In this document: one piece after another, positions 1-9,755 of the stretch
How the letters are laid out: each line of letters opens with the position of its first letter
Position numbering within the stretch: position 1 is the first letter of the stretch
Assembly: GCA_016165875.1 (NCBI GenBank)
Contig: JABBOT010000007.1
Span: forward strand, 14,289,997 to 14,353,996
Direction: 5' to 3'
From: Acanthopleura granulata
Taxonomy: Eukaryota; Mollusca; Polyplacophora; Chitonida; Chitonidae
DNA: 64,000 bases
The notes under the pieces: model-generated
Database searches by the model: none
Seen by the model: only the letters and a program-made list of their open reading frames with translations
Told to the model about the DNA's origin: nothing
Translations under genes and position numbers: made by a program

Positions 1-2
1 CA

Positions 3-158
3 TGGTGGACTGTGGGAATTTTTGACCAAAGCAATGGTCTAAAACTGCCAATATGGCCCTTACACAAGCGTTTGAAAACCGCAGCAACATGCGATCCCCT
101 CGGCTTATCATTGCTGGTTGAGGAACATGTGGATTTTAATGGGTCGGCAGAGAGTAAA
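3..158 (+). other. Possible 3' coding exon fragment (doubtful)
   Basis: One frame is open from the window edge for 51 codons (about WWTVGIFDQSNGLKLPIWP at its start, VEEHVDFNGSAESK at its end) and stops at TAA. The stop overlaps an AATAAA hexamer, as a terminal exon might. A weak donor-like AGA/GTAAAT also lies at the end, so it could instead be an internal exon. It sits outside the triplicated block and so is present once. I recognise no family, and an open stretch of this size can arise by chance. Confidence 0.2.
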
Positions 159-885
159 TAAAGAGAGGAAAATACCCCTAGTTTTTCAAATGGACCTTTG
201 TTAGACATTGTATCGGTAACATACAAGGCCTAATTCATTAGGCTAAATTCTGACATTCATCGCATAATTGATAACACTAGACAGCAGTGTCCAGAACTCA
301 CTATGCAGTTTTTCAGGGTAGACATAGTGTGTGATTAACATTTCCTGACATTGACATAATTATTAATTTATGTTGGTCTGAGTATTGCATCTGGAAGTGG
401 TACCTAAATTCTAGATCCACAACACCTAATAACATAGCCATATCTCCTAATACACTTACTATGCATACTCTAAAGGAATATGTCACAAATAAGGCTGTAG
501 ATTTGTACTGTCCCATCTACATGGACTCTATGTGTTCTTTTAATGTTCTGACGTTCACCAGTACGTTAGTAACAGCAAGTCTTTCCCTAAAGCTGTGAAA
601 AGTTGTGTCCCATTCAGGTTAACTCTAAGAAGTAAAACCTGAACAGAATTTGGGAGCGCCATTGCCCAACTGGGTAGATTTTAACAGGCATGCTGTACAA
701 TAATATACATTGTTTAAACATCCTGTTTACAATTAAAACTATTTATTTTTCTGACAAACTGCAAACCGAAAATTTTGGATAGTTTACTACCAGGTTATAT
801 AATGTTCACTGGATATTTCTAAGATAATTTGACATAAATATTTTGATTGGGATGTATATTCATTATATGTACAATGACAGATTTA
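159..885. other. Unique non-coding flank upstream of the triplication
   Basis: AT-rich single-copy sequence. I see no convincing exon, RNA gene or repeat here. It ends where the first repeat unit begins, at the word AACTGAATACTG. Confidence 0.5.
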
Positions 886-1392
886 AACTGAATACTGTCT
901 GAGCAATAGTAACCAACCCAGGTTGATTTTAACACGGATCAGTTGTTTTTATTAATCATTCTGGCTTTTATATTATTGAGCCTTCCTACAAGTCACAGTA
1001 CCAGATTTGTGCGGATTTTCATCAGAGGTAGTACATGCAACTTGAAGACTTCATACCTCTGCTCGATATTCTTGAGAAGAGTAACATATGGGACACTGTT
1101 TTCAACTTTTATTGTTCTGATCAAAATATAAAACTTTGAATATTTTTCCAATTATGTACATGTACCTGCCTCCATGTTAGTTGATTAGGAGTATTAGCAT
1201 GCTCCGTGGCTAGCTCTGAGATCGGTTGGCCCTGTTCCCAGCTTATCTTTCACATTTACTGTATTTCTGAAAGCTGGGCTGGGAAATAGATATCAGATCT
1301 AGGTTCATGGCCTACACAGTACATGTAGCTATCGTCATCATGTTGTACACTGATGCAGTTTGAAACTTGTTTTTTTGGTGATTTATGTTTAG

Positions 1393-4300
1393 ATGACTTT
1401 GGGTAGAGGAGGGACTTTCGTCGATTCATCAAACATTCCAACTGGAGACTATAACTATTGGTCTGCTAAATGTAAGTACAGCCACATTTCTTCCTGAATT
1501 CTTTTTGAGACACTCGTTCAGTGTGTGCATCAAACATTGCAGATGGACACAGTAATCATTGGCCAGCTAAATGTGGGGATACCCAGATTTATTTCTTAGC
1601 TCTTACACAGTTACTTAACAGTTCATTGTACTTTCATGGTAACAATGCTTGATAAATATCAGATACGTGGTACTGTATATCAGATACGTGGTACTGTATA
1701 TCATACCAGAAGCAGAAGATCATTTGTCTCACCCCGTTGTTGAGCAAGTGTAAAGTAACATGAAGACTATATACATGTAGATATTTCTGTTTTAATATGT
1801 ACTTTAATAGGGGCCTTTGTTAGAATAATCTGTTGCCATTTGATGGAGCTTGTGGGGCAGTGTCAACAGTTTGATGTGTGTCTAACAGTCCGGCATGTTT
1901 GGTGCGCAGATCTAATCATCACTTGTGTGAAAGTTTGTCAGTAACTTGCCAGTGGCCATGGCTTCATCCCATGTGCTCAGGTTTCCTCTGCCGTAACCCT
2001 GACTGACTGTGACATTATGTAAGTGATAATTTCTTGAGTATTGAGAATCAGTCAGTTGAATCAATCAGTCATTTATCTGAGTTGAAATCTGTTTATTTTC
2101 ATGTTCCAGATTTTCCACATGTGAGAGAGCCAATATTCACAGAGAATCTCATGTCCACAGCATCACTAAAACCCAGTTTGGCTGACCACAGCAGTTTAAT
2201 GTCTACTCAATCACTCTTCCCGCATTCTGTCAGTTTGGCAGGTTCTGACAATCAGGGGACATCACTCAGTGGGAAAGAACTGGAGAAGAAACTTGAACAA
2301 CAAAACAAGGTGACATTGGTTTCTTCGTCAAATTGGTGTTTAACATCGCTTTCAACATTATTTCATTCAGATCAGGACAGTTTTTCCATGTAGCAGGCGA
2401 TACCCAGTGTTGACACATTGATCACAGTGATGACTCACTGGAACACCATGCCAAAGACATAGGACATTACGCTCCACTCACTGACAGTGGGCCTGCCCTA
2501 TTTCTTTTTATGCTGAGCACAGAGAGAAGCAGTGCCAAGATTATGTATTTTATTAAGGTCTTAGGTACGAGTATGACTCGATTTGGGATTGAATCCTGGA
2601 TCTCAGGTTTACAAGGCAGACGCTCTAGCCATTGCGCCACCACAGCTGATCTGGTAACATTGGAATGCTTTATTATGTCGACAAATTTAAAAAGTTTATG
2701 CAGAAGAATTCTTTTCGCGAAATCTGGGCATTGATCGATTGGTGTTAATTATTGTATTTGAGAATTTTCTGTTTTATGACTCAGGTAAGGCTTGTTGGTG
2801 GAGGAAACCAGATTCTAAGGATAGATGTATCTTCTGTACATGTACCCTCAACCCTCAGTATGCATATGCATGTTTCTGGATGTGCTGAGTTATACAAGCT
2901 TTCAAATTTCAGCCCCAGTCAGACATTGTTCACAAAAAAAAGTTGGATGTTTTTAACTGAAATTCAGCTGACAAGGGCTTTTTTTTTTTAACTGTTGGAT
3001 AAAAAAATTAAGCAAAAAATTCAAATAGATATACAAGTTAGTGCTATTACTGGTTCACATTTGTTACTTCCACTACTAAGATTTTCGTACACTATAATTC
3101 ATTTTGAGCAGGAGTAAGATATGAAGATCGAAAAACTTTCAACAAAGATACACATAAACAGGACTTACATTGTAGATCTTAGAAAATAGAGCTAGGTCTG
3201 TATAATAAAAGTCAGTAGTAGATCAAGTAATAGATATACATGTAGATGGGTGTAAGGCCTTTGTTAACAAAACTGGTTGTTGGGTGTAACTGAACCCTTT
3301 CAGAATAAATAGGGTCAGTTGGTGGGGAATTCATTTTCTTGATTCTGGCTCTTGAGAAAGATAGGGATTTTTAAAAAAAATTAACAAGGAGGGTCAGTTG
3401 TGTTACGCCCAACAACCATGCATATTTTTAAGGATGGCCTAAACTATAAAAGTACATATTACACTGAATGGGTGTCTGTTGTAGGCTATAGAGAGACTGA
3501 GCAGGCTGGTAGAAAGGCTGGAGTGTGAGAGGGACCAGTACAGAGAACACATCAGGGACCTACAACGTAACAAACATTTAAAACTCATTACAGAATAATT
3601 TTAAATGTTACTTGGATATACAGCTTCACATCTAAGCTCAACTTGTTTTTGTGGCCGATCGGTGAAAACCTTGAGTTTGATCAAGATATCGACCAATTAA
3701 TATATCTGAAATTGTTCCACTAATGTTTATCAATTCACTTTGTTGTGTTGTTTTGGAACAGTTTAACCATGATAACTTGACATAGTGTGTGAGACTGTAA
3801 ACTCATTGTTTTATAAAAGTTCATACTAAGCTTGAATGATGTGGTTACATGTACACCAAGCAAAATGTGGTACACAATTTGTTGTGCACTTTTAGCTGCA
3901 GATTATTTGTTATGTTATTAAATTCAGCACAATGTTGGTCTCATTTCTGATATCCTGTCAATTCTTTCAGATCAAGTTCACCATGTTAGCAGTCGGCTGT
4001 CAGATAGCAGTTTGGAATCGGCCAATGACAGGCGTCTGGAGGTGTGGAGGAGAGAGATGATGACAGAACTGGATTCCATTCGTCGTCAGCTTCATAACCA
4101 TGTCAAAACCGGCAGCGACAGCGAATTCACAGACAGCCGAATGTTTCAGCATAGTAGAGAACTTCTGGAATTGTAAGATTGCTCCTGCGCGTTTGACTTA
4201 TTTTTTATTTTATCTTATTATTTTATTATTTTATTTGATTGGTATTTTACACCGTACTCAAGAATATTTCACTTATACGACGGCGGCCAGCATTATGGTG

Positions 4301-7300
4301 GGAGGAAACTGGGCAGAGCCCGGGGGAAACCCACTACCATCCGCAGGTTGCTGGCAGACCTTCCAACGTACGGCCGGAGAGGAAGCCAGCATGAGCTGAT
4401 CTTGAACTCACAGCAACTGCATTGGTGGGATAGGGGTCGTTGTGCTGCGATAGCGCGCTAACCAACTGAGCCACGGAGGTCCCCTGTGTGTTTGATTTGT
4501 TGTTCTTTTGTTTTCTGTCTGGCTTTCACTAAATTCAATTCTCGGACACATTTGCACACTCCTCACAGTGCCAGTTTCAATGAATGCGGTGGTTTCAACA
4601 ACTGCAATTTTGGGGCACATTTCCACACTTCTCACAGTGTCAGTTTTAATGACTGCTCTAGTTTCAACAGCTGTAATTTGGGGGAACATTTCCATACTCC
4701 TCACAATGCCGGTTTCAATGACTGATCAGGTTTCAACAACTGCAGTTTTGGTCACACTTCCACACTCCTCATAGTTAGGACAGATGTCAACAAATACAAT
4801 TTCAGAGAGACTTCCAATGGCATCATCACCTGCACACTGCTGTTACATATTCCACAAACGTGTCAAAATTACAACATTAGTGAAGGAATTATTTGTTGAT
4901 TTCATGTGTTCATTTCTACTTTGTACTAGGAGTAGGCATCTCAGCTATTCTCATCTCGGGTATGTTGCATAGAAAAGAATGAGTAGTGGCTCTTATTGCC
5001 CATGATAATGTTTGAGCTGTAAAACTTTACCAACTTGTAGTGTTTAGTGTGTGATGTGTTTCAGTCGACGGTCTATGATGGAAGACACAGATTCCCTGAG
5101 GAGGGATATAGATGGACTTAAGAATAGGATAGGTGAGAATATTTCCTTGTACTTCAACATCCGGTAAATGACATAAAATATTGCCCATGACCAAGTTGCA
5201 CATTTTGAATGATTCTGAGAGTTCTATTGATCTTAGAATTTATTTCAGGCATTTTTATGTTTGCTTGGAAGGTAGGATGATATCCCTGTGGAAAAATTGT
5301 AAGTTTCAGCGCCAACACAATATTCTGTGGGATTCTTTTTGCCTGTAGAAATTCACTTTTGGCATGGAATTTTAGGTTGTTTTCGGGTTTTTTTGGTTTA
5401 TGTTTTGCCAATGACACATCATGGCATGAATATGATATCTGCTTCAGCAAAGGTGTTCTTTTTATTGGTGTTCATAATAGTATAGAAATCACAGATATTT
5501 CTCTTCTGCTGTACATTAATTACCTGACCTGCTCTTAGCGGTACATGTAGGTTGGACATGTACATGCATATAAAAAAAAGAAAACTAATGGAAACTGTTA
5601 AAAACTTTTTTTATTTATTTATTTTTAGCACTGTGTAGTTTCAGTTGTATCAGGACTGCTCATCTTTTTGCAGCTAGACTGGAACAAAGGGTGCCAGAGA
5701 CTGACAGTCAGAAAGGTTTTATCCAGAGCAAGTCCGATAGGGTAAGGATTATATAAACTTGAGGTTATATTGCCACAGTTTTCACAAAATATCTGACATC
5801 TTTTGACCTTTTTGAAGAAAGAATTGGAGGACTCTAGTTCACAAAAAGTTGCTCTATACATGACCAAAAAGTGACCCCTTCAAGGCCAAAAATGGCACCT
5901 TCAGGGCCAAAGTACCCCAACCACGTGGCAAAAAATAACTACATCATATAACAACACAAACCCTCAACCAGTGGCATATTGTCCTGTTATCACTTGATTG
6001 AAGACTGAAGCCTTCTAGATTTGGAGGATTGTCTGTTGCATATCAGGGTACGGTCAGTGGCCAAAAAAACCTGACATCTCAGTATAGTGTTAAACTGAAA
6101 AAACAAAAACAGAAAAAAATACATTGATTATCCTTTTTTACAAAAAAAGATGTAAAGGACACTTTCTGGGCGAAGGTGCCACAAATGTGCCTCATGCATG
6201 GTCCGTTATGGCCACCTACATAGCCAAAAAATGCCACATGGACGTAAGAACACATACTCTGAACTGGCTGTGCCTGTTCTAGCTTTCACTTGATTGACTG
6301 CAGCTTTGTGTTGGGAGGATTGTCAGGTTCTTCTCAGGTTGCAGTGGTTTCACCCAAGCTCTGTTTTTTCTCCTCCTTTAAACCTGGCCATTGTAGTCGT
6401 AACAATCGACTAGTGTTGAGTGTGGTATAAAACAGTTTAATACATGTCTGAAAATTCATGGACTTTAACTTAACATTTTTGAATGTTTGCAAGATGTTTA
6501 TGCAAGCATATTCTGAGGGCATTTTTCTGGGTACATGAAAATGTACTTTTTGCAATGCTCTGTAATTGACCAACTTAATCAGTGTAGTTTTGTCTCCAAA
6601 ATCAAATGAAAAAGGTCAATATGTTGGGCTGAAACTTGCTCTGTTCCATGCAGAAATTTTGTGGAATTAGCTTTGGTGCCTGGCATTTTGGAAAACACGT
6701 CTGGGGACGAAGTGGTAAAACCTGTATTGTCCTGTTACATAATATTAAATTTCGGTTATCAGAGTCAACTTGGTCAAACAGGGACATTATGGCTGTTAGT
6801 TACCACTTTCTCCAAAGGGTTTTTTTTTAAACATGTCCAGCACCATTTTCACACTTCCAAGCTGTTGAGGTGTTAATATGTTACCTGCGCACATTGTGTT
6901 GTGATGTACGCCACATTGTTCAATTTGTTTCCCCAGTCATATGATGTCGGCTGTTCCCCAGGAGACAGGTCCGTGGGTAAAATGGAGATGACCGAGCTCA
7001 GGTATTCATTCAAAGTTTTATATTGTACATGTACACAGTGTACTTTGTCTGTCCTGGAAATTCACCAGGACAAATGCATTTTTAGAGGCTAATTAAAATG
7101 ATAAAATATTTTTGGATGCTGAAAGGTACATTTTTCTGGTGAGATTTTAGGATTCATTTTCAGCTGGGGCTACGTGTAATATGACAGATATGTGTTATAT
7201 TAGTCCCAGTTTCAAGGAAACCTTTCAAGGAATGGCTTTCTATTAAAGACAAATGAAAGTCTAAGAACCAGAAAGAGATCAGTAACTGTAAAATCATGGA

Positions 7301-9755
7301 CATAATTTCAGGACAAACACAGTATTGACTTTTACCTGTCTGCTGTGAAATGTTACTTTTAATATTATGTAAGTTCTATTACGGTGGTTTTTGAACGGTA
7401 GTCGTGTCACAGTATCCAGTGTCACCGTAAGGTATTCAGGACATTTTCGTATTTTCTCTCCATTATTGTCCTGATTGTGGACTGCATTTCCACAGAACTG
7501 ATACAAGGGTCATAGTTATGACATGGCATTAGCACACTTTTGAGTTTTGTGATATACTCAAGTGAAGTGTATGTGTAAAGTTTGAAGATGGTATTTGAAG
7601 TTTTAATGTAGCCAATGATCAAACTAAGATATACAGTGGCCATTGGAAATTTACTCACCCTCAAGAGGGAAATAGTGAATGTCCATCTATGATTGTCAGT
7701 GGTCTTATAATTGTAAAGTTGGTCAAATATGTACAGATATGAAGATTTATAAGTGTGCTGAGTTTTTAGATGTATAATGACAACCCCACGTACATGTAAT
7801 GTGTTTTCTGACTTTAGGACAAATGTGTCCTGTCTGAAGCATAAAGTGGATGCCATGGAAGTGCTGATGTTGTCCTCAGGGAGCGATTTTGGGAGGAAAG
7901 AAAACAAGTATGGTGAGTTTTCAGCATTACATAAAATGTGATAGGTGTTGCATACATAAATTTAATTTGGGAGTTGGGTAGGGATTTGAAGAGGATCTGT
8001 ACACTGAGCATAACATTATGCCTTGTGCGTGAGGAAGGAAAAGCCAGCAATACGTCTTTTCCTTTGTAAGAGTCTGTACAGGTTGTCATCTTTAAAGATA
8101 AACTGTCTCGGTTGCAGATAATTTCATACGGCCAGTAGGATGCCATACACTGGGCGACATCAAGGGCAGATAATTGTGTAGAGAATACCAAACTACATGT
8201 ACACAAAACTCAGCATATCGGCTTTGAAAAAAATACTATTTTGCAAAAATCTACCAAGTTTTATTCCTTAAATCACCTCAGCTCCATGATTCAGATTCCT
8301 CTAGGATATGCTGTGCCAATTTTGCATGGAAAAATTAATCAACCGAGACAGTTCACTTTCAATCAAAGGCATCTGATTTCATTGAAGTCTTAACACCCTA
8401 GATTACAAAAGATGACACCTTAACACCCTAGGGTACAATGGATAAAATCTTTACGCCATATATTACAATGTACAATACATCTTGATGTAGACGAAATATT
8501 AGTACTTTAAGTAAATAAATACATTTGGTCGTTGTGCATGTTACAGCTTATTTATTGCTGACCTCATCCAGTTACACTAATGCATAAAATATCAGTTTAA
8601 AACTGATAATAGTAACCTTGATGGTTTGTCGGCTTTAACATTCTTAAAATACTGTTGGCTGCAGGTGGATCCAGGAAAACACACCAGGCCAGAGTAGCCC
8701 TGACTGAACTGTTGTCAGATGATGACAGCTTAGACCTGGCAGACTATGACAGCTCAGATTTATCCCTGGCTCCCAAATCTAAACCCAGACATGATGCCTT
8801 GGGTAAGCGGGGGGAATAATACTCATGGTGTTGTTAGGCAATAATGTAGGGCAATAATGGTCATTATTTCAGTAGGGGAATAATGGTAATTGTTTCTGTA
8901 GGGGAATAGTGGTAATTCAGTAGGGGAATAATGGTAATTGTTTCTGTAGGGGAATAATGGTCATTGTTACAATAGGGGAATAATGGTTATTGTTTCAGTA
9001 GTGTTAGTAATTCTTACGGTTTCAGTATTTTAATAATGGTCTTGATTTTATTACGGAGTATAATGGTCTCGGCTTCAATAGGAGAATAATAATCATGATT
9101 TCAGTGGAGGGACTGATGGTTATGGTTTCCGTAGGGGGAATACTTGTGACCATCATGGTTTCAGTGGAAGGACTGATGGTTATGGTTTCCGTAGGGGGAA
9201 TACTTGTGACTGTCATGATTTCAGTGGAGGGACTGATGGTTATGGTTTCCGTAGGGGGAATACTTGTGACCATCATGATTTCAGTGGAAGGACTGATGGT
9301 TATGGTTTCCGTAGGGGGAATACTTGTGACCATCATGGTTTCAGTGGAAGGACTGATGGTTATGGTTTCCGTAGGAGGAATACTTGTGACTGTCATGATT
9401 TCAGTGGAGGGACTGATGGTTATAGTTTCCGTAGGGGGAATACTTGTGACCGTCATGGCTTCAGTAGGGGAATAATGGGCATGGTTTCAGTAGGGGAATA
9501 ATGGACATGGTTTCAGATGGTAACTCTCTGGTACCAGTCATATATAAACTTTAAAAGTTACAAGTAATCTTGTTGGCATTATTACAAAAAAAGAAGGAAG
9601 GTGAAATGTTTACTTTGAGAATAAGGGAATTTATGCTTCTTTTTTTTTTTGCAGTGTATGATAGTGATGAGGAGCTTGATTTGAATGACCTTGACCTCAG
9701 CGATGACAAGGGCGTCCTTTCTGATGACGACGTTCTCACAGTGGATGATATATGA
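1393..9755 (+). CDS. Uncharacterised acidic coiled-coil protein, copy 1
   Basis: Predicted from ten exons with consistent phases: 1393-1471, 2110-2309, 3485-3566, 3971-4172, 5065-5132, 5674-5741, 6937-7001, 7818-7912, 8665-8802, 9655-9755. They sum to 1098 nt, a 365-residue protein ending in TGA. Residues about 82-120 (KELEKKLEQQNK / AIERLSRLVERLECERDQY) and about 180-218 (SMMEDTDSLRRDIDGLKNRI) have heptad-like coiled-coil character. The C-terminus (about 303-365) is strongly acidic and Ser/Asp-rich, with repeated DSDEELDLNDLDLSDD-like runs. There is no signal peptide or membrane segment. The start is uncertain: ATG 1393 directly follows TAG, so this is either the initiator or the first codon of an internal phase-0 exon. 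A TATAAAA lies at 1127-1133 and an AATAAA at 12113-12118, both unproven. I do not recognise the family. A cytoskeletal or centrosomal scaffold is conceivable from composition only. Confidence 0.72.
1427..1604 (+). repeat. Partial tandem duplication of exon 1 (about 101-bp offset)
   Basis: Bases 1427-1503 (end of exon 1 plus its donor) resemble 1528-1604. The shared word is CATCAAACATT, and similarity runs through ...TTGG..GCTAAATGT. In the exon 1 frame the first reads SNIPTGDYNYWSAK and the second SNIADGHSNHWPAK, so similarity holds at protein level. The second copy has a possible acceptor (CGTTCAG) but a poor donor (GTGGGG). It looks like a decayed duplicate exon. It is present at matching places in units 2 and 3. 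Confidence 0.6.
1657..1704. repeat. 22-bp short tandem repeat, two copies
   Basis: The motif ATATCAGATACGTGGTACTG occurs twice here in intron 1 of copy 1. It occurs three times in unit 2 (15122-15191) and twice in unit 3 (about 28337-28384), so it is a small copy-number marker between units. Confidence 0.8.
1911..2043 (+). mobile_element. Decayed SINE tail upstream of exon 2
   Basis: The stretch with GTTTGTCAGTAACTTGCCAGTGGCC, GGTTTCCTCTGCCG and TAAGTGATAATTTCTTGAGTATTG has the layout of the SINE bodies elsewhere in the window (read in + sense), heavily diverged. It ends about 65 bp before the exon 2 acceptor. Equivalent copies lie near 15398-15530 and 28592-28724. Confidence 0.5.
2574..2648 (-). 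mobile_element. tRNA-derived SINE head, unit 1
   Basis: Read on the minus strand it has an A-box-like TGGCGCAATGGCTAGAGC and, about 40 bases on, a B-box-like GGATTCAATCCC, followed by AAATCGAGTC. The same head occurs in + orientation at 59897-59976. It lacks a full tRNA cloverleaf, so it is best read as a SINE promoter region. Confidence 0.6.
3274..3418. mobile_element. MITE-like inverted repeat, unit 1
   Basis: A 145-bp stretch bounded by TGGTTGTTGGGTGTAAC and GTTACGCCCAACAACCA, 17-base inverted ends with one mismatch. The pairing continues inward imperfectly (TGAACCCT against AGGGTCAGTT). It lies in intron 2 just before exon 3. It has no coding capacity. It could be a small non-autonomous DNA transposon or simply a hairpin-forming sequence. 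Confidence 0.5.
4203..4484 (-). mobile_element. tRNA-derived SINE, unit 1 intron 4
   Basis: Minus-strand SINE. Its head reads CCGTGGCTCAGTTGGTTAGC (A-box-like), and the body includes the conserved GGTTTCCTCCCACCATAATG and the tail ..GTGTAAAATACCAATCAAAT. A degenerate target duplication is visible (GCGCGTTTGACTTATT against TGTGTTTGATTTGTT). It begins about 30 bp after the exon 4 donor. Retention of this intron would stop translation at once (GAA TTG TAA). Confidence 0.85.
4533..4775. repeat. About 70-bp imperfect tandem repeat, intron 4 (unit 1)
   Basis: Between three and four diverged copies of a unit containing CACACTCCTCACAGTG, CAGTTTCAATGA and TTTCAACAACTGCAATTTTG. Two plus-strand frames stay open through it because of its composition; I regard them as non-coding. 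Matching arrays lie at 18026-18268 and 31220-31462. Confidence 0.7.
8815..9530. repeat. Intron 9 minisatellite, unit 1 (six 60-bp copies)
   Basis: A degenerate array of roughly 27-30-bp units (GGGGAATAATGGTAATTGTTTC) grades into an exact 60-bp period at about 9103-9470 (GACTGATGGTTATGGTTTCC / GTAGGGGGAATACTTGTGAC). The 60-bp part has about six copies. Because 60 is a multiple of three, frames stay open on both strands. It lies between exons 9 and 10 and is spliced out in the model. Confidence 0.9.

Noticed and set aside
4100..4399. 99-codon frame overlapping exon 4 and the SINE
   Set aside because: It is a different frame from the exon 4 product and depends on the SINE; the exon 4 frame is supported by phases on both sides.
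9022..9475. Long open frames on both strands (144 and 126 codons)
   Set aside because: They follow from the 60-bp repeat, whose length is a multiple of three. They lie in intron 9 and shrink with repeat number in units 2 and 3.
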